Source of the DNA: SB11 sp965222995
GTDB lineage: Bacteria; Bacteroidota; Bacteroidia; UBA8524
Direction: 5' to 3'
DNA: 64,000 nt
NCBI GenBank assembly: GCA_965222995.1
Contig: OZ244977.1
Location: 1,550,001 to 1,614,000, forward strand
Part shown: one piece after another, positions 1 to 8,454 of the stretch
How the letters are laid out: every line of letters begins with the position of its first letter
How positions within the stretch are numbered: position 1 is the stretch's first letter
Translations under genes and position numbers: made by a program
Notes under the pieces: model-generated
Seen by the model: only the letters and a program-made list of their open reading frames with translations
The model's database searches: none
What the model was told of the DNA's origin: nothing

Positions 1-1014
1 TGAAACACTATATAAACTGGCTGCTGATGACTGCCAACCTTTTAAATCGCTAACATGTTTCCAGGTTAACCCATCTGCAGCTATGGCTTTGTTCCACGAT
101 AATGCATTTTTATCTAACGATACACCCAGTATTTCAAAGCCTTTGTCTTTATATTGGTTGTACACTTTTACCACATTAGGGTTTTCTCTTCTGCACGGGC
201 GGCACCACGATGCCCAAAAATCTATCAATACATATTTGCCTTTAAGTGAGCTTAAGCTTAATGGTTCACCTTCGGGTGTATTTAATGTAATATCGGGTGC
301 TTTAGCCCCTACTGCTGTTCTTAAACGCGCCTGAGCTGTTGCCTTATATAAGTTATACCATGTGTTAGCAGGTTTTTTCTCAATGGCAGCTAAAATACTT
401 TCTTCAGTGGCTAAATCGGCATCTACTTTAAGAATTTCAATGGTAAAAATTTTAGCTATAGGTGTTTGAAGTGTTTTTATCTGCTCTTGCGATTTAACTT
501 TAAGCTCAGCCATTAAGTCCCTTACTTCAGTGCTTAGTTTTGTTCTTTCTTCATTGTTTATTGAAGAAGCAACTAACTTTTCGTTTAAGTCTAAAATTTT
601 CTGATTATAAGTTGAGTTAAGGTTTGCCATTTTTGCTAAATCGGCACTGGCAGGACTATTTTTAACGGTATAGGTTAAAGTTTTGCCTGCATCAATTTCT
701 ACTTTAATTTCAGCTTCAGGCTCTACAACCAAAAATACATTACGGTATGGACCAAAGTTGATTAATACATAAGAGGCTTCGTTAATTGTGCCTTTAAATT
801 CAAATTTACCTTCGTTATTTACAGTTGCCGTATCAATAGCAACCATATTTTTTGATTGTATTTCTTGTAGTATTATTTGGTCTACTTGTAGGTTTTTTAT
901 TACACCGTTTATTGTGTAGCTATTATTTTTTAACTGTTTAGTATTCGCAGCGTTTGCATTAAAAACAGTAAGAAATAATAGTGGCAATAGGTATAGTATT
1001 TTTAAGTTTTTCAT
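1..1014 (-). CDS. TlpA-like thiol:disulfide oxidoreductase with DUF4369 N-terminus (3' end cut by window edge)
   Basis: The frame is open from an ATG at 1014 to base 1 (338 codons, no stop), so the C-terminus lies outside the window. Residues 1-22 form a signal peptide ending in NANA. Residues about 30-130 are beta-rich and resemble the DUF4369 domain common in Bacteroidota. A helical linker follows, then a thioredoxin fold with the active site W-C271-R-P-C274 preceded by IDFWAS. The AhpC/TSA-like continuation (SLDKNALSW, DGLTWKHVSDLKGW) reaches the edge. The protein is probably a periplasmic or lipid-free exported thiol-disulfide exchange protein of the ResA/TlpA type. It starts 16 bases after gatB ends and may share its transcript. 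The substrate is unknown. Confidence 0.88.
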   Translation of the reverse strand, partial: MKNLKILYLLPLLFLTVFNANAANTKQLKNNSYTINGVIKNLQVDQIILQEIQSKNMVAIDTATVNNEGKFEFKGTINEASYVLINFGPYRNVFLVVEPEAEIKVEIDAGKTLTYTVKNSPASADLAKMANLNSTYNQKILDLNEKLVASSINNEERTKLSTEVRDLMAELKVKSQEQIKTLQTPIAKIFTIEILKVDADLATEESILAAIEKKPANTWYNLYKATAQARLRTAVGAKAPDITLNTPEGEPLSLSSLKGKYVLIDFWASWCRPCRRENPNVVKVYNQYKDKGFEILGVSLDKNALSWNKAIAADGLTWKHVSDLKGWQSSAASLYSVS

Positions 1015-1030
1015 AATTGTACTTCACATA

Positions 1031-2500
1031 TTATAAAGTTTCTAAATAATCTCTAAGCAATTGGTTTGCCATTTTTGGGTCGGCTTTGCCTTTACTTTGT
1101 TTCATTACCTCTCCCATAAACAAACCCAACAAGTTTTTCTTCCCGTTTTTATACTCTTCTACCTTATCAGGATACTTGCTAACTGCTGTTTTTATTACTT
1201 CTTGCAAAAAGTTGCTATCGCTTTCCTGAATTACATTTAGCTCTTCTGCTATCTGTAAAGGTTCTTTCTCAGGATGCTCTACTAAATAAGGAAACACTTT
1301 TTGTGTAGCAATACTGTTACTGATTTTACCTTCGTCAATTAATTTTATAATCCCTGCTATAGAGCCGGAGCTAATAGTAAACTCAGACATATCTAAAGCG
1401 TTTTCATTTAAATAAGACTTTATACTTCCTGTAACAAAATTTGCCGCTGCTTTATAGTTTTGAGTAAATTGACAAAGGTCATTAAAATACAATGCGGTAT
1501 TCTTATCATCTGTAAGTACAGTTGCATCATAATCGCTTAAGCCCAAATTACTTGTATATTTTTCATACAACTCGTCAGGTAGCTCAGGCATATCGTTTTT
1601 AACCTTATTTAACCATTCCTCTTTAATAATTAAGGGTGGTAAATCAGGCTCAGGAAAGTAGCGGTAGTCATTTGCTTCTTCTTTGCTACGCATACTAAAA
1701 GTGGTGCCTGTTGCAGCATCAAAACTTCTGGTTTCTGTACTAAAGGTTCTCCCTGCTTCCAGTTCATCAATCTGGCGGATGATTTCATGTTCAATAGCAC
1801 GTTTTACGTTACTTATTGAGTTCATGTTTTTCACCTCTACTTTAGTACCAAATTTTTCAGTTCCTTTCAGTCTCACCGAAACATTGGCATCACAGCGCAA
1901 ACTCCCTTCTTCCATATTACCATCGCATATATCTAAATAGCGCACCAGTTTACGTATTTGTGTAAGGTATTGGTAGGCTTCTTCCCCACTTCTAAAATCA
2001 GGTTCGGTAACAATTTCTATTAGTGGTACTCCGGCACGGTTAAAATCAACCAAAGTATCATTAATATCCTGGTCGTGCATGCTTTTACCGGCATCTTCTT
2101 CCATGTGAATGCGGGTAAGATTTATTTCCTTTTCGCTACCGTCTTTCAGTTTTAATATAATACTACCCCCTGTGCAAATGGGCGTAGTATCTTGAGTTAT
2201 CTGATAGCCTTTAGGTAAGTCAGCATAAAAGTAGTTTTTACGGGCATAGTGATTTACTTCTCTAATATTTGCATTACAGGCAATACCCATTTTAATGGCA
2301 TACTCTATGGCCTTTTTATTATGCATGGGCAATGTACCGGGGTAACCGAGTGAACGAACACTTACTTGTGTATTAGGTTCTCCCCCGTATTCAGTGCTAT
2401 CGGCACAAAAAGCCTTACTTTTAGTGAGCAATTGCGCGTGAACTTCTAGACCTATAACGGCTTCGTATTTATCGTATATGGTTTGTGATGCTGTAGTCAA
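1031..2500 (-). CDS. gatB: Aspartyl/glutamyl-tRNA(Asn/Gln) amidotransferase subunit B
   Basis: This is the glutamyl/aspartyl-tRNA-binding and kinase subunit of GatCAB, which converts Glu-tRNA(Gln) or Asp-tRNA(Asn) to the amide form in the cytoplasm. At 489 residues it has normal length. The N-terminal GatB signature GLEVHAQL lies at about residues 17-24. The conserved catalytic core (FNRAGVPLIEIVTEPD, EEGSLRCDANVS) and the helical YqeY-like C-terminal domain are all present. The start is TTG at 2500; no in-frame ATG exists near the conserved N-terminus, so TTG is the best choice. gatA and gatC are not in the window, which is usual when the genes are scattered. Codons upstream of the TTG stay open for a short stretch, so the exact start is not certain. 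Confidence 0.96.
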   Translation of the reverse strand: MTTASQTIYDKYEAVIGLEVHAQLLTKSKAFCADSTEYGGEPNTQVSVRSLGYPGTLPMHNKKAIEYAIKMGIACNANIREVNHYARKNYFYADLPKGYQITQDTTPICTGGSIILKLKDGSEKEINLTRIHMEEDAGKSMHDQDINDTLVDFNRAGVPLIEIVTEPDFRSGEEAYQYLTQIRKLVRYLDICDGNMEEGSLRCDANVSVRLKGTEKFGTKVEVKNMNSISNVKRAIEHEIIRQIDELEAGRTFSTETRSFDAATGTTFSMRSKEEANDYRYFPEPDLPPLIIKEEWLNKVKNDMPELPDELYEKYTSNLGLSDYDATVLTDDKNTALYFNDLCQFTQNYKAAANFVTGSIKSYLNENALDMSEFTISSGSIAGIIKLIDEGKISNSIATQKVFPYLVEHPEKEPLQIAEELNVIQESDSNFLQEVIKTAVSKYPDKVEEYKNGKKNLLGLFMGEVMKQSKGKADPKMANQLLRDYLETL

Positions 2501-2679
2501 AATATCAATGTCTGTAAGATTACAAAAATAAGCAAAGCGTTGGATGGATTACTATTGAAGAAAGGAGATTTAGAGATTTTTTGGTAGTATGCTTTTATTA
2601 AGTGTTTGGTATAGCAATATTTTGGAATAGTGTTTGAAAAGTAAACGATTAATGTTCTCTATTTAATTATTTATTTATT

Positions 2680-3285
2680 ATGAAAAACTTATCGCTTCTA
2701 TTAATGTTTTTAACAGCCTCTACTTTTGTTTTTACCTCTTGCTCTAAAGATGATGAAGACAACCGAAAGAAACTTGAAATACATGTGGGTACACAAAACA
2801 GCCAACCCATTGAGAATGCCACAGTAAAAATATACCGCAGATATAATGATTATTTAGAAGGCACAAACCAAATTGGTGAAACACAAATCACAAATAAAGA
2901 TGGTGTTGCTACCTTTTTTGATTTACCCAATGGCGAATACCAGTGTATTATTGAAAAGGGCTGTTTAAAGAATAACTTAAATAATTTCACTCACTATTAT
3001 CCTGTAGGAACCTATCTTAATTATTCAACTGATGTACCTAATAGAAGTTTTGTGGTTTATGAAACAGGAATAGTTCACTTGCTAAGTAACTCTTATAAGT
3101 TTCACTCTCTTTATTTAGATGGTGAGTATGTATCATATTCATTATTACCACATAGCATTAACCGACTAATTCTTCCAACGGGGAAAGACTTCAACATAAA
3201 AGTTGTTTCTAATGATTTCAAATCAAAAAGTATGGATGTAAATTTAAGTTGTGGGCAAAACGAAACTTTAAGTTTTCCTAATTAA
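2680..3285 (+). CDS. Lipoprotein with carboxypeptidase-regulatory-like (Ig-fold) domain
   Basis: A 201-residue lipoprotein: residues 1-20 are hydrophobic and the lipobox FTSC places the lipidated cysteine at 21, followed by SKDDEDN. The acidic residues after Cys resemble a lipoprotein export signal for surface display in Bacteroidota, which is inference. Residues about 30-105 look like a carboxypeptidase-regulatory or CNA-B-like beta sandwich (ENATVKIYRR, KDGVATFFDLPNGEY). The C-terminal 90 residues are beta-rich with no recognised family. The gene stands alone on the plus strand and shares its TTAA stop with the convergent MFS gene. Function unknown. Confidence 0.75.
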   Translation: MKNLSLLLMFLTASTFVFTSCSKDDEDNRKKLEIHVGTQNSQPIENATVKIYRRYNDYLEGTNQIGETQITNKDGVATFFDLPNGEYQCIIEKGCLKNNLNNFTHYYPVGTYLNYSTDVPNRSFVVYETGIVHLLSNSYKFHSLYLDGEYVSYSLLPHSINRLILPTGKDFNIKVVSNDFKSKSMDVNLSCGQNETLSFPN

Positions 3286-4508
3286 CTCAACTCGTTATAA
3301 TCTAAATCTTTGCTAAAGCTTTCTTCTATACTAAGGGTTGATATTAGTGCTAATGCGGTTGTAGCTACCCCTACAATCAATGCGCTGTAGATAATACCCA
3401 CTCCATTTATATCTGCTAAATATTTAAATGATAGCGTTATAAGTACGACAGAACCCCTTACAAAGTTGGGAACAGTGGTAGTAACTGTACTTCGCAAGTT
3501 TGTACCGAATTGTTCACTGGCAATGGTAACAAACAAGCCCCAAAACCCTCCAAATGTACCTATTAAGAAGCTCTCAAAGTATAATACCTCTTTAGATATA
3601 CCTGTATTGAAAAGGTATATTAAAGTCATGCCCATGGTAGCCAGTATAAAGTAAACCACTACCTTCTTTCTGCTTTTCATTAATTGGCTTAGCAATCCTG
3701 CCAATAAATCTCCAAACGAAAGCCCTATATAGGCATACATTATTGCTTGCCCAACTTCTACATCTCCTTGTATATCCAGTACTTTAGCAAACTCGGTAGA
3801 AAAGAAAACCAGTATCCCTATAGCATACCAAATGGGTAAACCAATAAGTATACAAGCTAAATATTTTTTAAACCGTTTCCAGTTGGTAAATAAAGAAATA
3901 AAATCGCCTCGCTTAACCCCTGATTTCTCAAGGTTTTTAAACATTCCCGATTCAAATGTTCCTACCCGCAATGCCAATAAAACTATACCTAGCCCACCAC
4001 CAACATAATAAGCTACTCTCCAATCAAATGCATCACCTACCAAAGCGGCTACTACTGCCCCTAATGCACCAAAAACCACTACAATCATGGTTCCTATCCC
4101 CCGCTTCTCTTTACTCATGGTTTCAGCTACAAGGGTAATTCCTGCACCCAATTCCCCACTAAGCCCCACACCCGCTATAAAACGAATTATAGCATAAGTG
4201 GTAATATCTGTTACAAAACCATTTGCAATATTAGCGGCTGAATACAGAATTATAGAGCCGAAAAGTACTTTTACGCGCCCTTTGGTATCTCCCAAAATAC
4301 CAAAGATGATGCCCCCCACCAGCATACCAATCATTTGCATATTAAGCAACAGTATGCCCTTATCTTTTAAGTCATCACCGCTAAAACCCAAGTCTGTGAG
4401 GCTTGAATTTCTTACGATGCCAAAAAGTACTAAGTCGTATAAATCTACAAAGTAGCCAAGAGCGGCTACAATTATCAAAAGGGTTGCGTTTCTTTTTTCT
4501 TTACTCAT
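3282..4508 (-). CDS. Major facilitator superfamily (MFS) transporter
   Basis: A 408-residue protein with about 12 hydrophobic segments in two halves separated by a charged loop near residues 190-210. The MFS motif A-like loop between helices 2 and 3 is visible (GILGDTKGRVKVLFG). An arginine-containing helix 4 (RFIAGVGLSGELGAG) resembles the sugar/organic-acid:H+ symporter branch. It is an inner-membrane secondary transporter; the substrate cannot be told. It follows msrC by 27 bases and may be the last gene of a lipoprotein-msrC-MFS operon. Its stop codon overlaps the stop of the convergent lipoprotein gene by 4 bases. Confidence 0.85.
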   Translation of the reverse strand: MSKEKRNATLLIIVAALGYFVDLYDLVLFGIVRNSSLTDLGFSGDDLKDKGILLLNMQMIGMLVGGIIFGILGDTKGRVKVLFGSIILYSAANIANGFVTDITTYAIIRFIAGVGLSGELGAGITLVAETMSKEKRGIGTMIVVVFGALGAVVAALVGDAFDWRVAYYVGGGLGIVLLALRVGTFESGMFKNLEKSGVKRGDFISLFTNWKRFKKYLACILIGLPIWYAIGILVFFSTEFAKVLDIQGDVEVGQAIMYAYIGLSFGDLLAGLLSQLMKSRKKVVVYFILATMGMTLIYLFNTGISKEVLYFESFLIGTFGGFWGLFVTIASEQFGTNLRSTVTTTVPNFVRGSVVLITLSFKYLADINGVGIIYSALIVGVATTALALISTLSIEESFSKDLDYNELS

Positions 4509-4535
4509 TCAGCTCGTTTATAGGTTAACGAACCG

Positions 4536-5018
4536 CTAAATAAACTTTTTTCCTACAAAAAGGGCAATTTGCTCCAGATAAGTTTTGTCTACATCATCAA
4601 AATTTGATGGATTTTCACTGTCAATATCCAATACTGCAACCACTTGATTGTTTTTTAGTATAGGTACAACAATTTCTGATTTTGTTTCACTGCTGCAAGC
4701 TATATGTCCCGGAAATTGCTCCACATCAGGCACTAACTGAGTTTGTTGTGTTTGCCAGGCGGTACCGCATACACCTTTACCAAAAGCTATTCTTGTACAC
4801 GCTATTGGCCCTTGAAAGGGTGCTAAAACCAGCTGGTCATTTTTAGCCAAGTAAAAACCGGTCCACCAAAAATTAAAAGTATGGTGTAAGGCAGCAGCAA
4901 TATTAGCAAGATTAGCCGTTAAATCTTCCTCATCACCTACCAGAGCTTCTATCTGGGGAATAAGCTGCTTGTATTTTTCTGCTTTTGTTGCAGTTGAAGA
5001 AATATTAATTTCTTCCAT
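4536..5018 (-). CDS. msrC: Free methionine-(R)-sulfoxide reductase (GAF-domain fRMsr)
   Basis: A single GAF domain of 160 residues. The enzyme reduces free (not protein-bound) methionine-R-sulfoxide in the cytoplasm using thioredoxin. The three family cysteines are present at C74, C84 and C108. Their spacing of 10 and 24 equals that of C84, C94 and C118 in the E. coli enzyme as remembered. Other family features are WWTGFYL, LAPFQGPIACTRI, GKGVCGTAW and VAVLDIDSE. The start is ATG at 5018, 8 bases after the upstream lipoprotein stop, which suggests co-transcription. An oxidative-repair role fits. The assignment is strong because GAF domains with this cysteine pattern are specific to the family. 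Confidence 0.93.
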   Translation of the reverse strand: MEEINISSTATKAEKYKQLIPQIEALVGDEEDLTANLANIAAALHHTFNFWWTGFYLAKNDQLVLAPFQGPIACTRIAFGKGVCGTAWQTQQTQLVPDVEQFPGHIACSSETKSEIVVPILKNNQVVAVLDIDSENPSNFDDVDKTYLEQIALFVGKKFI

Positions 5019-5026
5019 AAGAATAA

Positions 5027-5275
5027 TTAGTGTGTTTCCTCTTGGTGTGTACTATCTGTTGCTTGCACAGCAGTAGTATCGGCAGTAGCTTCTTCAGCTT
5101 CTTTTTTTGTTCCGTTAGCTTCAATATAAGCAGGGTCTATAGCAGGCCCCTCCTCTACTTTTTCACTCTTATATTTATCGTTTCTTTTTATAGATTTTTT
5201 AGCTTCTTCTTTACCATGGTGGCATGCTGTAAGTGAAAATGTAATGGCAGCTAATATTACGGCAACTTTTTTCAT
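5027..5275 (-). CDS. Small charged lipoprotein, function unknown
   Basis: An 82-residue protein with a hydrophobic start and lipobox LTAC, the lipidated cysteine being C18, followed by HHGKEEAKK. The mature 64 residues are almost entirely Lys/Glu/Thr/Ala/Asp with no aromatic core, so the chain is probably disordered. No family was recognised. It heads the run toward msrC (8-base gap) and the MFS gene. The upstream 130 bases are shared with the divergent bestrophin gene and contain no clean promoter, only a weak TATATTCG box at about 5306-5313. Confidence 0.65.
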   Translation of the reverse strand: MKKVAVILAAITFSLTACHHGKEEAKKSIKRNDKYKSEKVEEGPAIDPAYIEANGTKKEAEEATADTTAVQATDSTHQEETH

Positions 5276-5405
5276 TAGTATAAACGGTTAAGTATTTTTC
5301 GGGTGCGAATATAAAAAGTATTCGTTAGTGATGTGATATATTAATTACAGAAACTAAAGAGTTTTGTTTTAATATTCTATTTTTACCCTATAAACAAGTA
5401 ATTAT

Positions 5406-6428
5406 ATGCACGCAGGAAGATATTACAGCCTACCTCAAACTCTATTATGGACACGAAAAAGTATTTTATTATTTATTTTCACTTCTACTATACCGGTACT
5501 GCTTTATAAATATGCAGGTTTGCACTGGATTGCTTTCCCTTGGTACCCTATAGCCATTATAGGTACTGCGGTAGCTTTTTATTTGGGTTTTAAAAACAAC
5601 TCATCGTATGACCGCACCTGGGAGGCTCGTAAAATTTGGGGAGCTATAGTAAACTCCAGCCGCTCTTGGGGTATAATGGTAATTGATTATATTACTAACT
5701 TACATGCTACAGAAAAATTAAGCGATATGGAATTAAAACAAATACATACCCGCTTAATATACCGCCATATTGCTTGGCTTAATGCTTTAAGGCATCAGCT
5801 ACGGGCTAGCAGAACTTGGGAGCACAACAATAAAAGGGCACAGGAATCACGTGAGTTTTTAGGCACCGCATTTGACGGCGAATTAACTAAAGAAGACTTT
5901 GACGGCTTACTGAGCGCAGATGAAGTGGCATATTTTTGTGGTAAGAAAAATGCCGCTGCACAAATAATAAAAAAACAGTCGGCTGAATTAAAAGAGCTAA
6001 GGGCTCTAGGGTATATTGATGATTTTAGACATGTGGAAATGGAAAATATGCTGGTAGACCTTTATACTCAACAAGGTAAGAGCGAACGCATAAAAAACTT
6101 CCCCTTTCCCCGCCAATATGCCACAATGAATTTATTTTTTGTGTGGTTGTTTATGATACTGGTACCTTTTGGTATGCTGGATGCTTTTGATGAGCTAGGT
6201 AAAAATTTCGTGTGGCTTACTGTGCCATTTAGTGTTATAGTTTGTTGGGTGTTTCATACTATGGAAATGATTGGTGATTACAGCGAAAACCCTTTTGAAG
6301 GGCTTTGGAATGATGTGCCTATAAATGGTATTTCAAGGGGTATTGAAATTGATTTACGTGATATGCTGGATGAGGAAGAATTACCGGAGCCTATACAACC
6401 TAAAACTAACTTGAAAGTTCTGGTATAG
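5406..6428 (+). CDS. Bestrophin-family anion channel
   Basis: A 340-residue protein of the bacterial bestrophin (UPF0187/YneE-like) family, which forms pentameric inner-membrane ion channels. Membrane helices lie near residues 18-36, 45-63, 238-258 and 266-288. The family signature SYDRTWEARKIWG follows helix 2, and the end of helix 4 carries GDYSENPFEG, which corresponds to the conserved acidic-Pro-Phe segment. The length is normal. The next two genes are co-directional: a Pmp3-like peptide 76 bases downstream, then topoisomerase IB. Ion selectivity cannot be predicted from sequence. No clear promoter was found upstream. Confidence 0.9.
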   Translation: MHAGRYYSLPQTLLWTRKSILLFIFTSTIPVLLYKYAGLHWIAFPWYPIAIIGTAVAFYLGFKNNSSYDRTWEARKIWGAIVNSSRSWGIMVIDYITNLHATEKLSDMELKQIHTRLIYRHIAWLNALRHQLRASRTWEHNNKRAQESREFLGTAFDGELTKEDFDGLLSADEVAYFCGKKNAAAQIIKKQSAELKELRALGYIDDFRHVEMENMLVDLYTQQGKSERIKNFPFPRQYATMNLFFVWLFMILVPFGMLDAFDELGKNFVWLTVPFSVIVCWVFHTMEMIGDYSENPFEGLWNDVPINGISRGIEIDLRDMLDEEELPEPIQPKTNLKVLV

Positions 6429-6504
6429 AAACTATTAAATTGTAAAAGTCAACAACAAATTACTTGTAACATTGTTATTAGTAATACATTAAGAAATAAT
6501 TACG

Positions 6505-6666
6505 ATGGGAGATTTAATAAAAATATTAGCTGCAATTCTTTTGCCGCCGCTAGGTGTTTTTTTAGAAGTTGGATTAAGTAAGCATTTTTGGCTTAACATT
6601 TTGCTGACCATACTTGGTTTTATACCCGGTATAGTTCATGCTGTTTATGTAATAGCTAAGAAATAA
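6505..6666 (+). CDS. Pmp3/YqaE-family small membrane protein
   Basis: A 53-residue protein made of two membrane helices. The family pattern is complete: LAAILLPPLGVFLEVG in helix 1, then FWLNILLTILGFIPGIVHAVYVI in two parts spanning helix 2. Pmp3/YqaE proteins are small inner-membrane proteins linked to salt, cold and membrane-potential stress in other organisms. Their exact biochemical role is not settled. The ATG at 6505 and the TAA at 6664-6666 are unambiguous. The gene ends 9 bases before the topoisomerase IB ATG, so the two are very likely co-transcribed. Confidence 0.88.
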   Translation: MGDLIKILAAILLPPLGVFLEVGLSKHFWLNILLTILGFIPGIVHAVYVIAKK

Positions 6667-6675
6667 ACCCTCTTA

Positions 6676-7731
6676 ATGCCTACTCTTGCTTCGGCGGACA
6701 TTAACGATGAGTTACTTAGAAAGTATGACCTGAAATATGTATATGAAGAAAAACCGGGGATACGGCGCAAAAAAAGAGGTAGAGGTTTTTCTTTTATAGA
6801 TACTAACGGGCAGTTTATTACTGACAAAAAAGAACGGAAACGGCTAAACAGTATTGCTGTACCACCCACTTATGAGAAAGTTTGGTACTGCCCATTGCCT
6901 AATGGACATTTACAAGCCACCGGTTACGATTCTACTTCAAAAAAGCAATACTTTTACCACAACTACTGGGAACAGTTGCGTGATATTAAAAAATTCTCTG
7001 CAATGCTACATTTTGGTGAAATTCTCCCTTCTTTTAGGAGGAAGATTTTAGAATACCTGAATCTATTTGATGGTGAACTTGATAAGTCAAGTGTTTTATC
7101 AGCAATGGCAAGAATTTTAGACCGTACAGGTATACGAGTGGGAAATAATTTTGCCTCAGAGTTACACCTTACTTACGGGCTTACAACTTTGAAAAAGAAA
7201 CATGTTGAGTGTGAAGAAGATTATATACATCTTGAGTATAAGGGAAAAGGCGGTAGAGAGCTGATAAAAGAGTTTTATGCACCCAAAGTGGCTAATATTA
7301 TTGAAAATTGTGTTGAAATACAGGGGCAACAACTTTTTGAGTATGCAGACAATAAAGGCAATATTTTCACTGTCGATTCAGGCGATTTAAATGCTTTTAT
7401 AAAAGATATTATGGGGCATGAGTTTTCCGCAAAAGATTTTCGCACCTGGCGTTTTAACAGCTTTTATATTACAGAGTTATTGAAACAACTTAGAACGGGA
7501 AAAAGAGTTACGCTTAAAAGTGTTTTAGGAATGGTTGCCAAAAAAAGCGGAAATACACCATCAATACTACAATCCAGCTATATACACCCGGGGTTAATAC
7601 AGGTTGTCAAAGAAGAAAACTGGGAAGCTGTGAAAAAACACCAGCCCAAAAAATACGGATTAAGAAAAGTTGAAAACCATCTGTACCATTACTTACAAAC
7701 TAAACATGCCGAAGAGGCATTAAAACCTTAA
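6676..7731 (+). CDS. DNA topoisomerase IB (poxvirus/eukaryote-like type)
   Basis: A monomeric type IB topoisomerase of 351 residues. It relaxes supercoils by forming a 3'-phosphotyrosine bond. The N-terminal DNA-clamp domain (about 20-110, including GFSFIDTNGQFI and PPTYEKVWYC) precedes the catalytic domain. Active-site residues can be placed by motif: R154 in RTGIRVGN, K191 in YKGKGG, R256 in KDFRTW and the nucleophile Y302 in SSYIHPG. The set looks complete, so the enzyme should be active. It sits 9 bases after the Pmp3-like gene. Bacterial TopIB genes have a patchy distribution, which suggests past transfer, but composition here does not stand out by eye. Confidence 0.93.
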   Translation: MPTLASADINDELLRKYDLKYVYEEKPGIRRKKRGRGFSFIDTNGQFITDKKERKRLNSIAVPPTYEKVWYCPLPNGHLQATGYDSTSKKQYFYHNYWEQLRDIKKFSAMLHFGEILPSFRRKILEYLNLFDGELDKSSVLSAMARILDRTGIRVGNNFASELHLTYGLTTLKKKHVECEEDYIHLEYKGKGGRELIKEFYAPKVANIIENCVEIQGQQLFEYADNKGNIFTVDSGDLNAFIKDIMGHEFSAKDFRTWRFNSFYITELLKQLRTGKRVTLKSVLGMVAKKSGNTPSILQSSYIHPGLIQVVKEENWEAVKKHQPKKYGLRKVENHLYHYLQTKHAEEALKP

Positions 7732-7749
7732 TATCTTAAAAAAAGACGA

Positions 7750-8454
7750 CTATTCTTGAGAGTTTAATCTGTTTTTAAGCTCTATATAGTACTTGTTCCC
7801 CACAGGAATAGAGTTGTTACTTAGAAACACATCATCTGCATTAAAGGAGCTTACCAAATTAAGGTTTACAGCATAAGATTTATGGACTTGGCAAAATAAA
7901 GTTGAGTTGGTTTGTTCTAAGAACTCTTTAAGAGATTGCCTTTGTAAATACCTACGACCTTGATTTGTATGAAGCTCTATATAATTCTTATCAGATTTTA
8001 TATAGGCGATATCATGTATAAATACTTTATTAAGGATTCCGTTTTGGCGGATTAAGAGTGATGGTTTTTGCTTTATAACACTACCCGCAGCTGCGGCTGC
8101 CATTTCTATTGAGGTATATACATCATCTTGGTCGAAAGGTTTAATTATATACCCTTTTGGCAAAGTATTTTTGGCTCGCTCTACGGTATGTTTATCAGAG
8201 TGAGAGGTTATAAATAAAAAGGGTATTCCAAAATCTTTATTTATGGTTTCGGCAAGAGTAATCCCGTCCTTCTCACCTTTAATAACAATATCAAGTAAGC
8301 ACAAATCTGGCTGTTTACTAACTATTGTTTCTACAGCCTCGTAGTAACTCATTGCAATACCAATTACATCATATTCTAAATCTATAAGAATGCTCTTAAG
8401 GTCTTCTGCTATTATAAAGTTATCTTCTACTATAAGTATTTTCAGCTTTGCCAT
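7750..8454 (-). CDS. LytTR-family response regulator
   Basis: A 234-residue regulator with an N-terminal receiver (about 5-120) and a C-terminal LytTR DNA-binding domain (about 135-230). Receiver residues are visible: the acidic pair in VEDN, phosphoacceptor D55 in CLLDIVI, and K106 in YIIKPF. The LytTR half shows the usual DIAYIKSDKNYIELHT and FCQVHKSYAVNL motifs. Its ATG shares one base with the TAA of the upstream kinase (TAATG), so translation is coupled and the two form a cognate pair. Targets are unknown. The LytTR domain normally binds short direct repeats, which were not identified here. Confidence 0.93.
   Translation of the reverse strand: MAKLKILIVEDNFIIAEDLKSILIDLEYDVIGIAMSYYEAVETIVSKQPDLCLLDIVIKGEKDGITLAETINKDFGIPFLFITSHSDKHTVERAKNTLPKGYIIKPFDQDDVYTSIEMAAAAAGSVIKQKPSLLIRQNGILNKVFIHDIAYIKSDKNYIELHTNQGRRYLQRQSLKEFLEQTNSTLFCQVHKSYAVNLNLVSSFNADDVFLSNNSIPVGNKYYIELKNRLNSQE

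Noticed and set aside
5306..5313. Promoter for the small lipoprotein-msrC-MFS run
   Set aside because: TATATTCG has one mismatch and no TTTG-like partner at the expected spacing, so it is not listed as a feature.
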